Notes: generated from the letters alone by a model not told the origin. 64,000 bases of DNA from Phlegmacium glaucopus (GCA_015039465.1 MU130382.1:992702-1056701); one strand, 5' to 3'; shown: positions 1-17,598, counted from the stretch's first letter. Numbers and translations: made by a program.

Positions 1-403
1 GAAAAAACTCGGTCAGTATTTGAATAACTGTGTTATTTGAATGAGTTGCCGATCGGGCCACAGATGTTTACTTGGATTGAAATTTTGACAGAGTCGGCTT
101 TACACTATGTACATGAGCTGGGGCCGACCAATTAAGCCTACACAATCTTTAAAAATTTGAAAAAACTCGGTCAGTATTTGGACAACTGTGTTATTTGAAT
201 GAGTTGCCGATTGGGCCTCAGATGTTTAATTGGATTGAAATTTTGACAGAGTCGGCTTTACACTATGTACATGAGCTGGGGCCGACCGATTGAGCTGGCA
301 GAATTCTTAAAAAATTGAAACAACTCGGTCAGTATTTGGATAACTTTACTATTTGAATGACCTCCGATTGGGCCCCAGATTTTTAATTGGACTGAAAATT
401 TGA
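1..403. repeat. 158-bp tandem repeat, about 2.5 units
   Basis: Units begin at 1, 159 and 317 with nearly the same start (GAAAAAACTCGGTCAGTATT) and continue through a shared block containing TACATGAGCTGGGGCCGACC. The period is exactly 158 bp between the first three starts. The third unit diverges and stops near 403, where the minisatellite begins. The array probably extends beyond the left edge of the window. No coding frame is conserved between units. Confidence 0.9.
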
Positions 404-958
404 CCCACAGGCCAGAAAACACATTTTCTGGCTGGTTTTCAGGGGATATCCTAAACACCCAGCCCGAATGTGTTTTCTGGCTGGTATTCGGGTGATATCC
501 TGAATGCCAGCCCGAACGGTGTTTTCTGGCTGGTTTTTGGATAATATCCCAAGCACCAGCCAGAAAATGTCTGCTCTGGCTGGTTGTTGGGTTGTATCCC
601 GAATGCCCAGCCAGAACCGTCTTTTCTGGTTGGTATTTGGGTGGTATCCCAAATGCCCAAATGCCCAGCCAGAATGTGTTTTCTGGCTGGTTTTGGATGA
701 TATCCCGAGCACTGCCCAGGAAATCTGTGTTCTGGCTGGTTGTTGGGTTGTATCCCAAACGCCCACCGGCAGCCAGAACCATTTGTTCTGGTCGGTATTC
801 CGGTGGTATCCCGAATGGCCAGCCAGAAAAGACAGTTTCTGGCTGGTATTCGGGTGATATCCCGAATACCCGAGTGCCCAGCCCAGAATGTGTTTTCTGG
901 CTGGTCCTGGGGTATCCCGAGCGCCCAGCCAGAAACCGCTTTCTGGCTAATTTTTGAG
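404..958. repeat. palindrome-rich minisatellite
   Basis: About a dozen degenerate units of roughly 40-60 bp alternate TTCTGGCTGG with its reverse complement CCAGCCAGAA, linked by GGTATTCGGGTGATATCCC-like spacers. Each unit can fold into a hairpin. Several reading frames stay open on both strands only because the repeat lacks stop codons. The array interrupts the third unit of the preceding 158-bp repeat. Confidence 0.85.
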
Positions 959-1192
959 TAGATAATTGGTTCGGGTACCCGATTAGTGCTCACCTGCACC
1001 CATTACCCCCCATATGTGTAGGGGCATCAGCTTATCGGTCAATGACGGACATATTCCCAGCATCAGCTTAGTCCGCTGCTGGGTCTATGACGGTACATTT
1101 TGACATTTCGCTCCTCCGTCTTTGACGGGGTATTCTAACTATACTGGCTGGCTGTGGTGCTGGCTGTGCTGTTCTTCTTCAAGGGGTCACCA

Positions 1193-1738
1193 TAGTGATG
1201 GGCAGGGGTTTGGGAAACCCCTGGGGTACAAGGGTAAGGGTAAGGAGGGTCAGGGTCAGGGTATAGATTTTTTGACCCTTGAAAAACCCTTACCCTTCTG
1301 GAGGGGTCAGGGTATTTTTGGGAATTTTTATTTCTCTGATATCAGAGTGATCTAACTGTTGTGTATCTATAAAATTGACTTTAAATCAGAGAAAAAGCAA
1401 TCTAAAGAGGCCTCACTGCTTTCACAACAATCAGTAGCTTAAAATACTAGTCAAACCCTCTCTATTTCATTTAAAATCTATTGCTAAACACCTTTAACAC
1501 CCTGAACATGTTTTAAATGATAGCTACTTTGAAGGCTCCTTTGGATTACAAAGCTTGAGGAAGGATTTGGACCAAACCCTTGCACTAAACCCTGCTGGGG
1601 TTTCTTACCCTCCAACCCCTCAGAAACCCTTACCCTTACCCTCCAAAACCCTTACCCTCAGCCAAGGGTAAGGGTTTTTGGAGGGTAAGGGTAAGGGTCA
1701 GCCTAATTCCACCCTGGGGTTACCCTTGACCATCACTA
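1193..1738. mobile_element. hAT-like MITE 1 (546 bp, 8-bp TSD)
   Basis: The ends are imperfect terminal inverted repeats: TAGTGATGGGCAGGGG on the left, and TAGTGATGGTCAAGGG as the reverse complement of the right end. The element is flanked by identical 8-bp direct repeats GGTCACCA at 1185-1192 and 1739-1746, as expected of a hAT-type insertion. Inside are long blocks of GGGTAAGGGTAA and its complement near both ends, so the element is largely a giant imperfect palindrome. There is no transposase frame; it is non-autonomous. Confidence 0.85.
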
Positions 1739-1778
1739 GGTCACCATGTTGTGAGGTTTCTACTGCTCCGGGACCTGT

Positions 1779-2393
1779 TAGGGTTACCAAAGTTCAGTTC
1801 AGAACTGACTCATGAACCTGAACTGAACTGAACTGAACTGATAATTCAGTTCAGTTCAGTTCAGGTTCAGGCATTTAGAGATTTATGGTTCACGCAGTTT
1901 GAACTGAACTGAACTGCTGAACCGTTAGGTCCCAGAAGGCCAGGCAATTCTCTTCTTTTAACTTAACATTGTATGGAAAGTGATCCTTCAGTAATTTATG
2001 AACATTGGAATGGTTTGGCAGTCCTTTTGAGCATGAAATAATGGCTAAGGAAGGAGGTAATGGCCAGACTTGGTATGTGATGTTATTATGTCAGCATAGA
2101 TTAGTACTGCCTATTTAGGAAAATAAATATAAATCAATGGTTTTCTGTGTTCTAAAGGAGTTCTGAGATCATATATGAGTGGAAATCAAGTGGCTAAGGG
2201 CTAAGGAAGGTCTTTGTACAATAAATTTTCAGAAAAAGGTAAAATTCCAGATTTTATAATGGTTCTTCAGTTCAGTTCAGTTCGAACCAGTTCTTAAATG
2301 GTTCAGTTCAGTTCAGGACCATATGCAAACAGTTCAGTTCAGTTCAGGCTGAGGAGGTGAAGAACTGAACTGAACTGAACTTTGGTAACCCTA
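1779..2393. mobile_element. hAT-like MITE 2 (615 bp, 8-bp TSD)
   Basis: A perfect 24-bp terminal inverted repeat starts TAGGGTTACCAAAGTTCAG at both ends. The element is flanked by identical 8-bp repeats GGACCTGT at 1771-1778 and 2394-2401. TAGGG-type termini and an 8-bp duplication are typical of hAT elements. The subterminal regions are arrays of the pentamer GTTCA/TGAAC in opposite orientations, which could be repeated transposase-binding sites. No transposase is encoded. Confidence 0.9.
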
Positions 2394-2401
2394 GGACCTG
2401 T

Positions 2402-2813
2402 GACCTATAATCAAAAAAGTAAAAGTTTGGCTGAACAATGGAAAGCCCAAGGAGGCAACATGAGAGTGACAAAACTGTGCACAGGCGCACGGTGAGGCTG
2501 AACAGACACAGCAAGGGGATAGATAGGCAAAAGATATTAGGGTAAAGAGCGAACAAATAGATTATACTTAAGAACGACGTTGAAGTTTCTTTATTTGGTT
2601 GTGGTTGAACAATTTGGATCGGAGTTCAAACGACTTAGAAAAGTTTCGAAAGTTCAATGCACAGACCTCTTTGCATCAAGCTTGTAAATTTGGCTTTTTC
2701 CATACTCTGAAGGCTTTGGGTGTTCATTAAGTATGTTATTTTGATATTAATGACTTTTTAACCACTACCTTATTACCCCAAACTCAGACCTCAACTTTTA
2801 AAGAAAATCGGCA
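2402..2813. other. intergenic spacer between MITEs 2 and 3
   Basis: AT-rich sequence with no reading frame I can support and no recognisable RNA gene. Confidence 0.6.
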
Positions 2814-2821
2814 CTTGGCAT

Positions 2822-3455
2822 TAGGGCTGGGTTTTTTACTGCTATGTTAAAAACACCCTAGTAAATCACACATTGTTAACATGTATTTAACGTTAATAAC
2901 ATAAGGGGGTCCCGGAGGCCTTGTGATTTACTGTTAGATACCCAGATCACGTGTCCGCTCAAGCTGGGGATTTTTATCTTTTTCCGTAGTAACATTCAAA
3001 GATAATTTCTATTTAGGGATGACCGAAAACTTCTAATCGCACTCTGTGACCGCTTTATGACCTGATGAGGCATCTGATTATCATTGTTGATGGACCCCCT
3101 CAACACTGGCAACATTGAGCCAGCCGATGTTGACATTGTTGGGTAGGAGCCTCACTGTTCAGGATCCCTATGACCTTGAGGAGACAGCATTGGAAGCCTG
3201 AAAATGGAACATTGAGGGCTCTTGGCCTGTAGTACCAGTAGTACTTAGTTTATCACACACTAAATACACAATTTTGAGGTTAATAACATGTTAAAAACAT
3301 GTTATTAACCTCATTTTTTTTTGGCCGCTTCGCGGCAATGACATCATGATTACGTACAAAATAACAGTTAATAACCTAAGTAACTAACATCACATGAAGG
3401 CCCAAACCATCATCACGTTATAAACAGCCCGGGTTAGCAAAAAAACCCAGCCCTA
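2822..3455. mobile_element. hAT-like MITE 3 (634 bp, 8-bp TSD)
   Basis: Both ends carry a perfect 16-bp inverted repeat, TAGGGCTGGGTTTTTT. Identical 8-bp direct repeats CTTGGCAT flank it at 2814-2821 and 3456-3463. It contains several GTTAATAACATG-type motifs in both orientations, including a strong internal hairpin at 3277-3311. No transposase frame is present, so this is another non-autonomous element, from a different subfamily than MITEs 1 and 2. Confidence 0.9.
3277..3311. repeat. perfect 14-bp hairpin inside MITE 3
   Basis: AGGTTAATAACATG is followed by a 7-nt loop and its exact reverse complement CATGTTATTAACCT. The same motif recurs in weaker form near the left end of the element. 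Confidence 0.8.
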
Positions 3456-3463
3456 CTTGGCAT

Positions 3464-4507
3464 TTATAGAGCTGGGGCAGAAACCTGTGAGTCAGCTGTT
3501 GGGCCGCTGATGCAGACCTTTTCGGCCTCAGCTCCTTCAAACCTGACTTTGATGCCGGAGCCAGATTGATCAAATGGCTGTCACCCAGAGTTTGGCTCCA
3601 GATGCCATCAACATTTTTAACAATTGGCGGTGTATATCAGGAAAAACATTTCTCGTTCATTAGAGATTCTTACGTAATAATCCCGTAGGAGGCGGCAACG
3701 CCTGGAAATCATCCCACATAAGTATTGGCATGGCATCTGAAATACTTACCATTACATAGTATCTAACTCTGTTCGACTCCGGATGATAGTAGCAAAAGTG
3801 TAGATGTACAGTCATACACCGCCCAGTACTAGGACCGTCGGCTTTTTCCAGCTCTCTAGTAGTACACTAGCCTCTCCTAGACAGACTTCGATGTTCTAGT
3901 ACTAGTATGGATCATAGTTCTACACTGCCTCGGAGTTAGTGCAGATATGTATCAACCTAAGCCTTTGTCCCGAACGGTATTCATGAGTGTGAATGCAGAA
4001 TACGAGCCAAAATCAAGGCCACTTTTGATTCGACTTTACTGATGTCACGTCACACATTCCAAAAGTGGAAGTGATGGAATCTGGTGAGATCGCCCTGCTG
4101 ATTGATATCTTCCATGGTTTTTCAGTGATGATTCGTAGATATAGTACACATAGACTCGCCTCCAGTCTCCATAGGTTCAATTACTTGCTTTAGGGTAGGT
4201 AGGAATGCATTGATTTGACGGATTCTTAAAATGGACAACGTAACGGGCAATCGGATTTTATCCGTAACGTCTGGTTTCGAATACACATGTATTATTGTTC
4301 TAAAATATTTATATACAAGTAATCCTTGATTGGCCATACAAGGCTCGTTTTGCATTCCGAGGCCGATTTGTCTCATTGGGCGTGTGTACTTGTTGTATGT
4401 GGCTGTACTTACTCGATCATTTTAGGCTTTGCTGTGGTTCACATCCACTCTCTTCCAAGTCTCTTTGTCTTCTGCGCGCCAACAAACGTAAAAATTAAAT
4501 ACACAAT
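3464..4507. other. intergenic region upstream of the metacaspase
   Basis: About 1 kb without a coding frame that I can support on either strand. It must contain the metacaspase promoter, but I see no clear TATA box or other site. Confidence 0.5.
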
Positions 4508-7163
4508 ATGTGGAACAATAACGAACATTCGAGTTATGGTGGGCCGCCCCCTGCGTAGGTCAATTCTTATCTCCTTGGGACAAAAACCTTCATACCTTTA
4601 CCTGCAGTTTCCCAAGTTTCCCCAGCGCCGCCGGCGGGTAGGTGTCAATCTCCATGGGCAGTGGCTTTCTTCTGACTCACAATCTAGTGGAGGGCTCGGC
4701 ATACCTGAACCATATCCTGGCTATAATCCTGGATACGCTCCTACATATGCCCCCCCTCCTGGTCCACCGCCGTCGAGGTAGGTATCCTCTCGAGATCGAG
4801 GTTGCGAGCCACTTTTATTGATAAATAATAGCTACGGCGCTCCTCTAGGACCGCCTCCATCGAGGCAAGTCCTGCAGACTATTGTCTAGGTTTGAATTTG
4901 GACTAATCTACTCAATCAGCTTTAGTCCTCCACCTGGAGCGCCTCATTCTGGGTGAGTAAAAACCATTTCCTGTTCATTGTCTCTTACCAAGTGTTTGCT
5001 TCTAGATATGGCCCACCTCTTGGCCCGCCGCCCTCAAGGTAAATTTTAGCAAACTACGAGATATGTGTTACTTCATCATTTTTCAGCTATGGTCCTCCCC
5101 CTGGTGCCCCCCCTGGTGCAAGAGGATTCCCCGGCCAACAGTACCAAGAACAACACCAACAGCATCAACAGTTCCCACAGGGCGGTTATCACAGACAGCA
5201 GGCCCATTCAGGATATCCGGGGCAGCACAATGGACCCCCTTTGTCAGTATTTACATTTTAGTCCTGCATCGCATTCTCTGATATCTTCAAAGGGGAGGCA
5301 ATGCGCATCATCGTAAGTCTATTCGGCTTCGACGGCGAGATTTATCTAAAACGATATCTACAGAGGGTCCTCCTCCCCGTCCTCCTACTCAGGTTCAAAA
5401 CTACGGTCCACACTTCCAGGGCGCCCATAACAGGGAGGCACAGCCCTTCTTCCAATACTCTCAGTGTACAGGAAAGAAGAAAGCTCTCTGCGTATGTCTC
5501 TTAACTCCAAACGGCAATTAGCCCTCAACAATATTCTTTCAGATTGGAATCAATTATTTTGCTCAGAACGGCGAGTTAAGAGGGTGTATCAACGATGCCA
5601 ACAATATGCAAAATTTTCTCTGTTGTGAGCCAAAACTACATTCTTATTCATATAGCCTATTGATTGTGTCTAAAGCCAAGTTCGGATACAAAAAGGAAGA
5701 TATTGTTATGCTCACCGATAACTCAACCAACCCACGCATGATGCCGACTAGGGAGAACATTGTGCGTTGTTTGCATCCATCGTTTGTGTATTGTGTGATT
5801 CTATTTCTATTTAGCTGCATGCAATGCAATGGCTTGTGCGCGGTGCTTCGCCCAATGATTCTCTATTTTTCCACTGTAAGGCTAGCTCCATGTATTGCAT
5901 GTGTTTCTTCTCATTCTCGTTCTTGTCAGACTCAGGGCATGGTGGTCAGACCAAAGATGTCGACGGAGATGAAGGTGATGGTTTCGACGAAGGTTGTTCT
6001 ATTTTGTTGCAATGATCGATTCCCACAAGCTGACACCAACGATGTTTTATAGTTATCTATCCTGTAAGCCGTTGGCATGCGATAGAGACCCTATATATAT
6101 TGACCAATCACAGATGGATTTCGAAGCAAATGGCCATATCGTCGACGATGTAAGTGCTGTCTTTATATGTTGTGCCAGTCTAATTCCAACTTTAAGCTTA
6201 TGCATCAAACCATGGTCCAACCTCTTCCAGCCGGTTGTCGTCTGACATCCATTTTCGACGTAAGTCTTCAGAAATGATGGTTACTTGTTAAACATGTACT
6301 CATTTCTTAAAATAGTCCTGTCACTCCGGCACCGCACTGGGTGAGTTTCACTGTCCTTTCAATTATGGCATCAACTTATTCAAGCGGCTCTAGACCTTCC
6401 TTATGTTGTACGATTAAAGTTTTCCCCTCCTTGTATCGTTCTTGATTCTCTCCCCAGTATTCCACTGAAGGAAAGATAAAGGAACCCAACCTTGCTGCTG
6501 AAGCTGGTCAGGGCATGCTTGCAGCTGTCACCTCATACGCACGGGGCGACATGGGTGGTGTTTTGCAATCCGCCATGGGCTTGGTCAAGGTTGCTACTGG
6601 AAATGCTCAAAAAGCAGATAAACTTGCCAAAGCAACAAGAACCAGTCCTGCAGACGTTGTGCGTAACAAAATTGAACGCTTCAAATCTGTTTAACTTGAT
6701 AGTTTTTTTTTCCAGATTTCTTGGAGCGGTTGCAAAGATTCTCAGACTAGTGCTGATACTGAGGAAGCCGGCAATGCAACTGGCGCGATGAGTTTTGTGA
6801 GCATATCGATTTTATCCCTCCATACTATTTCTTCATACCATAATTTCTAGGCTTTCATTTCCACCCTGAGTATGTCCATCAATTCTAGCACCATGGAAAA
6901 AGTAATCTAATTTCTGTGTTGTAGGTGAGAACACGCAGCAAAGTTACCAGCAACTCTTGGTCAACATTCGAGAGATATTGAAGGCTAAGTATAGTCAGAA
7001 ACCTCAGGTACTTCATCAGTCCTTCTTCCAATAATTTTAGTGCTGAGATAACTTTTAAATAGCTTTCCAGTTCTCATCCAATGGTATTTTTTCTATTACC
7101 TCCTAATGATTATCACTTACTCATCTTTTCCGTCAGGATACCAATATCATGTTTATTTGTTAA
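4508..7163 (+). CDS. MCA1: type I metacaspase, 24 exons, 474 aa
   Basis: Calcium-dependent Arg/Lys-specific cysteine protease of clan CD, acting in proteostasis and stress-related cell death. My 24-exon model adds up to exactly 475 codons. Residues 1-184 are mostly a Gly/Pro/Tyr/Gln-rich prodomain, as in fungal type I enzymes. The p20-like core follows: [23 protein letters not shown], then [17 protein letters not shown] with catalytic His264 and FDSCHSGT with catalytic Cys320. The protein ends in a short FIC tail. The catalytic His and Cys motifs are each formed across or next to splice junctions, which supports the model. Three consecutive prodomain exons (4832-4864, 4920-4952, 5006-5038) are each 33 nt with identical phase. 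The intron at 4865-4919 starts with GC. Very short exons include 4626-4637 (12 nt), 6053-6063 (11 nt) and 6394-6407 (14 nt). The start ATG opens [12 protein letters not shown]. Confidence is high for identity and moderate for the 12- and 20-nt prodomain exons. Confidence 0.93.
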
Positions 7164-8353
7164 TCGCAACAAGTAAAATCATGATCTCATTCCTGTTTAG
7201 CACGTTGTACTTATGAATTGTAAATGTCATACTAAGGTTTGGTTCAACGTCCGAAATTGCAAGTTGGCGCTTAATTAGAGCGATACGTCAACTTCGTTCT
7301 TTGGAATTTATGAGTTTCTAGACCTTTCCCGAAGTCTCTGTATATGCAGACAACTGATTATTTGACATGTCAAAATGGGGCTACATACTCATTTTTTAAC
7401 TGATTTTCGAAGAAGATTAGCTTCCGATAATTTGTCAGCAGTGAAGTTAAATTTAGATGCTTTCGAAGCTGTCTGCTTGCAACCCAAAACTTCAAAAGTT
7501 GTACTAAATCCTGGCCTTTGTCAACTTAGTTTCCACCTGGATAGGGTGACCACGACAAATAAATGGATGGTTCAAATTCCGATCAAACAATTCATGGCGT
7601 TTTATATTTGAATCCGGGATCACACAACTTCAAGTGTGAGTCAACTGCCGACTCAAAATAGGCACACAGGGTCCGGTGGACGGGGGCACATCAAGTGCAC
7701 ACAAATATCATTGAGAAATGCATAGCTTGCATAGCTTTGTGTACTACATCTTGGTTTCCACATGGATCTCTATCACCATTTGAATCTCAATGTACTGCAT
7801 AATGATGATTGATGACAGCAATGGCAGACAATAATAGTAATCGCGTGATACTGAAGATCTTTGAGATGCATTGATAGCTCAATGTTTTGAACAGTGAAAT
7901 CTGAGTCTTTGGTTATAGAGGGGTTCCATACGATGAAACACAATGGAGTTGCATTTTTCTCCCAGGAAGAATTGGTCGTTCGTGAAACTGATGGTGCCCA
8001 CCGCCGGCCCTGCATCATGCCGCGCAGTTATTCCAAGTTGTTTCCCCGTAAATTTCCGACTGTCTGTCACACAAAGAAAGTTGTATAGCAGGTAGAACTT
8101 GCCTATATGGCTTTAAATTGAACGACTCCTGATATCAGAAGGAGTTACCTGTATGATTGGACTAGACTTTGTACCGTGACCGAAAGGGCCATAGCTCTTG
8201 CCAAATCGGTCACTTTACCCACGGAGAAAGAGGGTCGACTAACATAACCATGCAAATTGGAACTCCGTCACTTGCTCTACCCCTCCGTTACCCTCAGAAC
8301 ACCTGGAAGGAGAGGTGAAAACCTCCCGAAAATCCAGTATTGTCAACGTAAAT
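7164..8353. other. intergenic, metacaspase to KDM5
   Basis: About 1.2 kb. It contains only short open frames (for example 7375-7611 plus and 7773-8018 minus) without domains or splice support. It holds the 3' flank of the metacaspase and the promoter of the demethylase. Confidence 0.5.
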
Positions 8354-14445
<6,092 letters not shown>

Positions 14446-14842
14446 TAGTTTGTCTAGTTATCAGATATGTTTAAGGTTGTTTCTCTCTCTTCTCTATCCC
14501 ACACCTACTGTTTTATGGTCGTTGGTTTTAACCTTATGAACTTTGGTTTCTTATGTATATCGATTTTTTCCTTCCAAGTTTGGTTAGAAATTACCTATCA
14601 GGATTTGCTTTCAACTCTGAGATGTAGGCTTCTTGTGTTATGTCTAAATTCTCGTGTAAAATTTGCTGTCGTGATCGTCATTACTGCTATACATACAATA
14701 TCTATCTAGTTGATCATGGAGAAATTCATTAATAAACCCTTGAAGCTGAACGAACCGGTACACAAATAATGCTTGAGCACAACTGTACACGCAAGAAAAA
14801 GAATTCCCTCGGGAGAGAATAGCGTAATGAACAGGATATCGA
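14446..14842. other. convergent 3' intergenic region
   Basis: About 400 bp between the stop codons of the KDM5 gene and the Mg2+ transporter. It should hold both 3' UTRs and polyadenylation signals. I see no gene in it. Confidence 0.6.
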
Positions 14843-17342
14843 TTACCTACGGACTAATTTATAGGTCGAATAACCGCCAACAACAGCGAAAACTGCAAGA
14901 CAGGAAATAATGGAGACGAACCACGTGTAGCCCTACAGCAACATCATAAAATTAGATGCCTTTAACGATCGGGGTAAAAATAAATCTACCTCAGATACGT
15001 CCTGGCCTGGAACATGCACGTTCATTCCCCACAAACCTAAAGAAAAAATAAGCTACGATGCGACATGGGAAAAAAGAAGACTACTCACCAGTGACAAGAT
15101 TCATCGGAATGAGTACCGTACCCAATGCTGTGAGCTTAGATAACACGTCATTGATCTGGTTATTAGCTTCCGTCATCTCGATAGAGATCTGTGCGAGGTA
15201 GTTGGAATGAGAACGGGAGAGGATCTTCTCGTAGTGATTCAAATTTTGTGTCATGGTGATCAAATGATCCTTGAATAATAATAAAGATTAGATCATGTTC
15301 GAAAAGGGATGAGTAGGTCCATGATACCTGGATATCCGACAGATAAAGTCCCTGTTACCCAAAAAGTTAGTAAAAGTCGGATCGGTTTGAGAGAGGCACG
15401 AGGACACGTACGATATCGGAGGTGGGTGCCACTCTCCAATTCTCGTTGCACCGTTTAGCTAATCCTTTCACGACATCTGCTTTATTCCCCATCAATCTCA
15501 AAAGGCCCATGACTTTCTTTCGGCATGTGCCGATTCTTCTTAACATGTCGCTTTGTTCGGCCTCCTCCAAAATGAGCACCAACTCATCTATGCTGTCGAC
15601 TTCATATTCAATGCTCTGGATGAGCGGACCGAATGCGTCAGTAATGTCGTCGATGAGGGCGTAAGAAATCCAATCAGAGGTGACGCTTATATAGTCTTTA
15701 AGTTGCTTGATGCGGCGGCGCACATTTTGAGGGTGGGGAGTAGGGCGGAAGTGGAACTAATACAGAATATGTCAGCGTCAACAACAGCTCTAAGTAATGA
15801 AGGATGGGCACATACAGACAAAATCCCTTCGCGAAAGACGATTATATACATGTTTAGGGGCTCCAGGTGTGTTGGACTGTATGGGTCCTGGTCGAAACTC
15901 CTAAAACAAACCAAATAATAATTTCTAAACAGCTCTATCTTCTCTCGCGTTTCTTCCATCAAGATATCCTCTGTTGTCAATGGATGGATGGAAAACACCT
16001 TGCTGAGCATCTTCATCTCTTCGTCTGTGGGGCTCTGTACGTCTAGCCACCAGGTATTCGTGTCCTGGTCTGCATTTAGTACATTCGTATCGTTTGTCCC
16101 TCCAGGACCACCAGTTTTGTCGAGGAATACCCGACGATTGCTATTCCCGTTAAACCCTATGTTATTGGGGAAGTAGCCAGACTCCGTATTATCGGATAGA
16201 TTACTAGAGGTCTTGTTTGTCTCTTGATAAGGTGGTGAGTATGGTTGCGATGCCGGCCTGCCAGAAAAGAGCTGCTCAAAGGTTTGACCATCGGCAGGAA
16301 GTTCGCTCAAACTCCTCGCATGGATAGTAGCCGAAAGAGCATTTGAATAGAAAGAGAAGCGATAAGGTCGATCATGGCCCGTATTTAAGATTCCTCCGGT
16401 TGGCCTTGCGGCGCCGGGGATGCCTGAGATAAAGTTATGAGAAGGCCCTGATGGTATATCGCCATCTGACACCCCAAGGGAAAGGCCGAGACGCGCGGAA
16501 AAGGAAGGTGCGTCAGTGCTTGTGTTTTCAAAGAGGGCCATTTTACCACCAATGCCTTTGCGGTGAGAACGAGGATAGGGGTTGCTTTGGCTAAGTTTCC
16601 GATGTCGCTGGAGGGGTTGGTCGGAGGACGGGCCGTCCTCGCCTGATGGTGCTGTCTCTGGTAGTACAGTGGCCTCCTCTAGTGGGGTCACAGTAGAACC
16701 CATCGGTTTGGATGAGGAATGACCCTCATTAGCTTTTGGACGACCTCGGATAGCACTTAAGGAGAACCTTGCATTGGTGGGGGAATTGAAACCGAGAGTG
16801 GCTTTTTCGGCTGTTGCAAATTCTTCCATACGAGCGAAATCGAAGCTGGACAAAGGTCCACCGGCTTGGTAGGTAGGTAAACCGAAGTTGGAAGCAGTGA
16901 CGTCTTCTGTATTGCCCTGGAAGTGAGTCTGGATCGAGAGAGAATCTTGCATATTTGTGAGGACATCACTAGCCCCACCCTGCTCAAAGTCAGGAATTGT
17001 ATCCTCTTCTTGAATGGGTAGAGGAGGAAAGGTGTGGTCAGCGGATGGTTGATTCGCGTCGTAAGAAGAGATGGTAGCCGGTGTAGCAAAGACAGATACT
17101 GGAGAAGGGTGTAAGGTGTCTCTTCGAGCCAGTGAGAGCTGCATGGCCATATCGACGTCCATGGTCCGTTGACGCTCTCTGACCTGAGGATCATTTGGGT
17201 TGAACGATCTGATTGCAGGGGAATGGTGAGGCGCCCTTGAGGACAGATCGGCCAAGTCACCTGGAGATACGCTTCGCCTACGAACTGGAGAAGCATTACG
17301 AATGGACACAGGTGAACTCGATAACACCGGTGGTGTAGACAT
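14843..17342 (-). CDS. MNR2: CorA-family Mg2+ transporter (Mnr2/Alr1 type)
   Basis: Divalent-cation channel of the CorA superfamily. In yeast, Mnr2 releases Mg2+ from the vacuole and Alr1 imports it at the plasma membrane; the sequence alone does not decide which. A long Ser/Pro-rich cytosolic N-terminus (about 400 residues) precedes the CorA core: WWLDVQSPTDEEMK, HPLTTEDI, RNYYLVCFRSFDQDP. The core continues across introns through IDDITDAFGPLIQSIEYEVD to the pore motif LWGMNVHVPGQD with the family-defining Gly-Met-Asn. The last exon gives the second membrane helix (GYTWFVSIISCLAVFAVVGG) and ends YKLVRR. The open frame extends to 17354, but its first codon there is TTG, so I take the ATG at 17342 (MSTPPVLSS). 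About 730 residues. Confidence 0.92.
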
Positions 17343-17446
17343 CGTGGTCAACAAACTTTACTAAATTAACGGGGCCAGGAAAATTCATCAAAGCTCACGT
17401 GATTATACCCTTTGCTTATCAAATATTATTTGTCCCGTCTCATATC

Positions 17447-17529
17447 GCCCCCGTTGTCTAATGGTTATGACGTCAGACTTCTACCCTTAGCACATCTGGA
17501 GGTTGCGGGTTCGAATCCCGCCGGGGGTT
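17447..17529 (+). tRNA. tRNA-Arg(UCU) with 10-nt intron
   Basis: Acceptor GCCCCCG pairs with CGGGGGT (one G-T wobble). The T arm is GCGGG-TTCGAAT-CCCGC and the D arm is GTC...GAC. The anticodon stem TCAGA/TCTGG closes loop CTTCTAA once the insert 17484-17493 (CCCTTAGCAC) is removed one base 3' of the anticodon, the canonical position for nuclear tRNA introns. The anticodon TCT reads AGA/AGG. The T-rich run just downstream fits Pol III termination. Confidence 0.93.
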
Positions 17530-17537
17530 ATAATATG

Positions 17538-17547
17538 TTTTATTTTT
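17538..17547 (+). terminator. Pol III terminator of the tRNA
   Basis: TTTTATTTTT begins 9 bp past the end of the tRNA. Confidence 0.65.
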
Positions 17548-17598
17548 ACAAACTCGGATTTACTCAAGTTATAAATATACCCAGGACATACATCTGTT

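Noticed and set aside
258..999. Long open frames on both strands
   Set aside because: They come from the minisatellite, overlap each other in several frames and show only repeat periodicity.
1200..1720. Telomere-like repeats GGGTAAGGGTAA
   Set aside because: The unit is GGGTAA, not the fungal telomere rotation GGGTTA, and it lies inside a TIR element with a perfect target duplication.
7375..7611. 78-residue open frame
   Set aside because: Short, no domain and no splice sites joining it to a larger gene.
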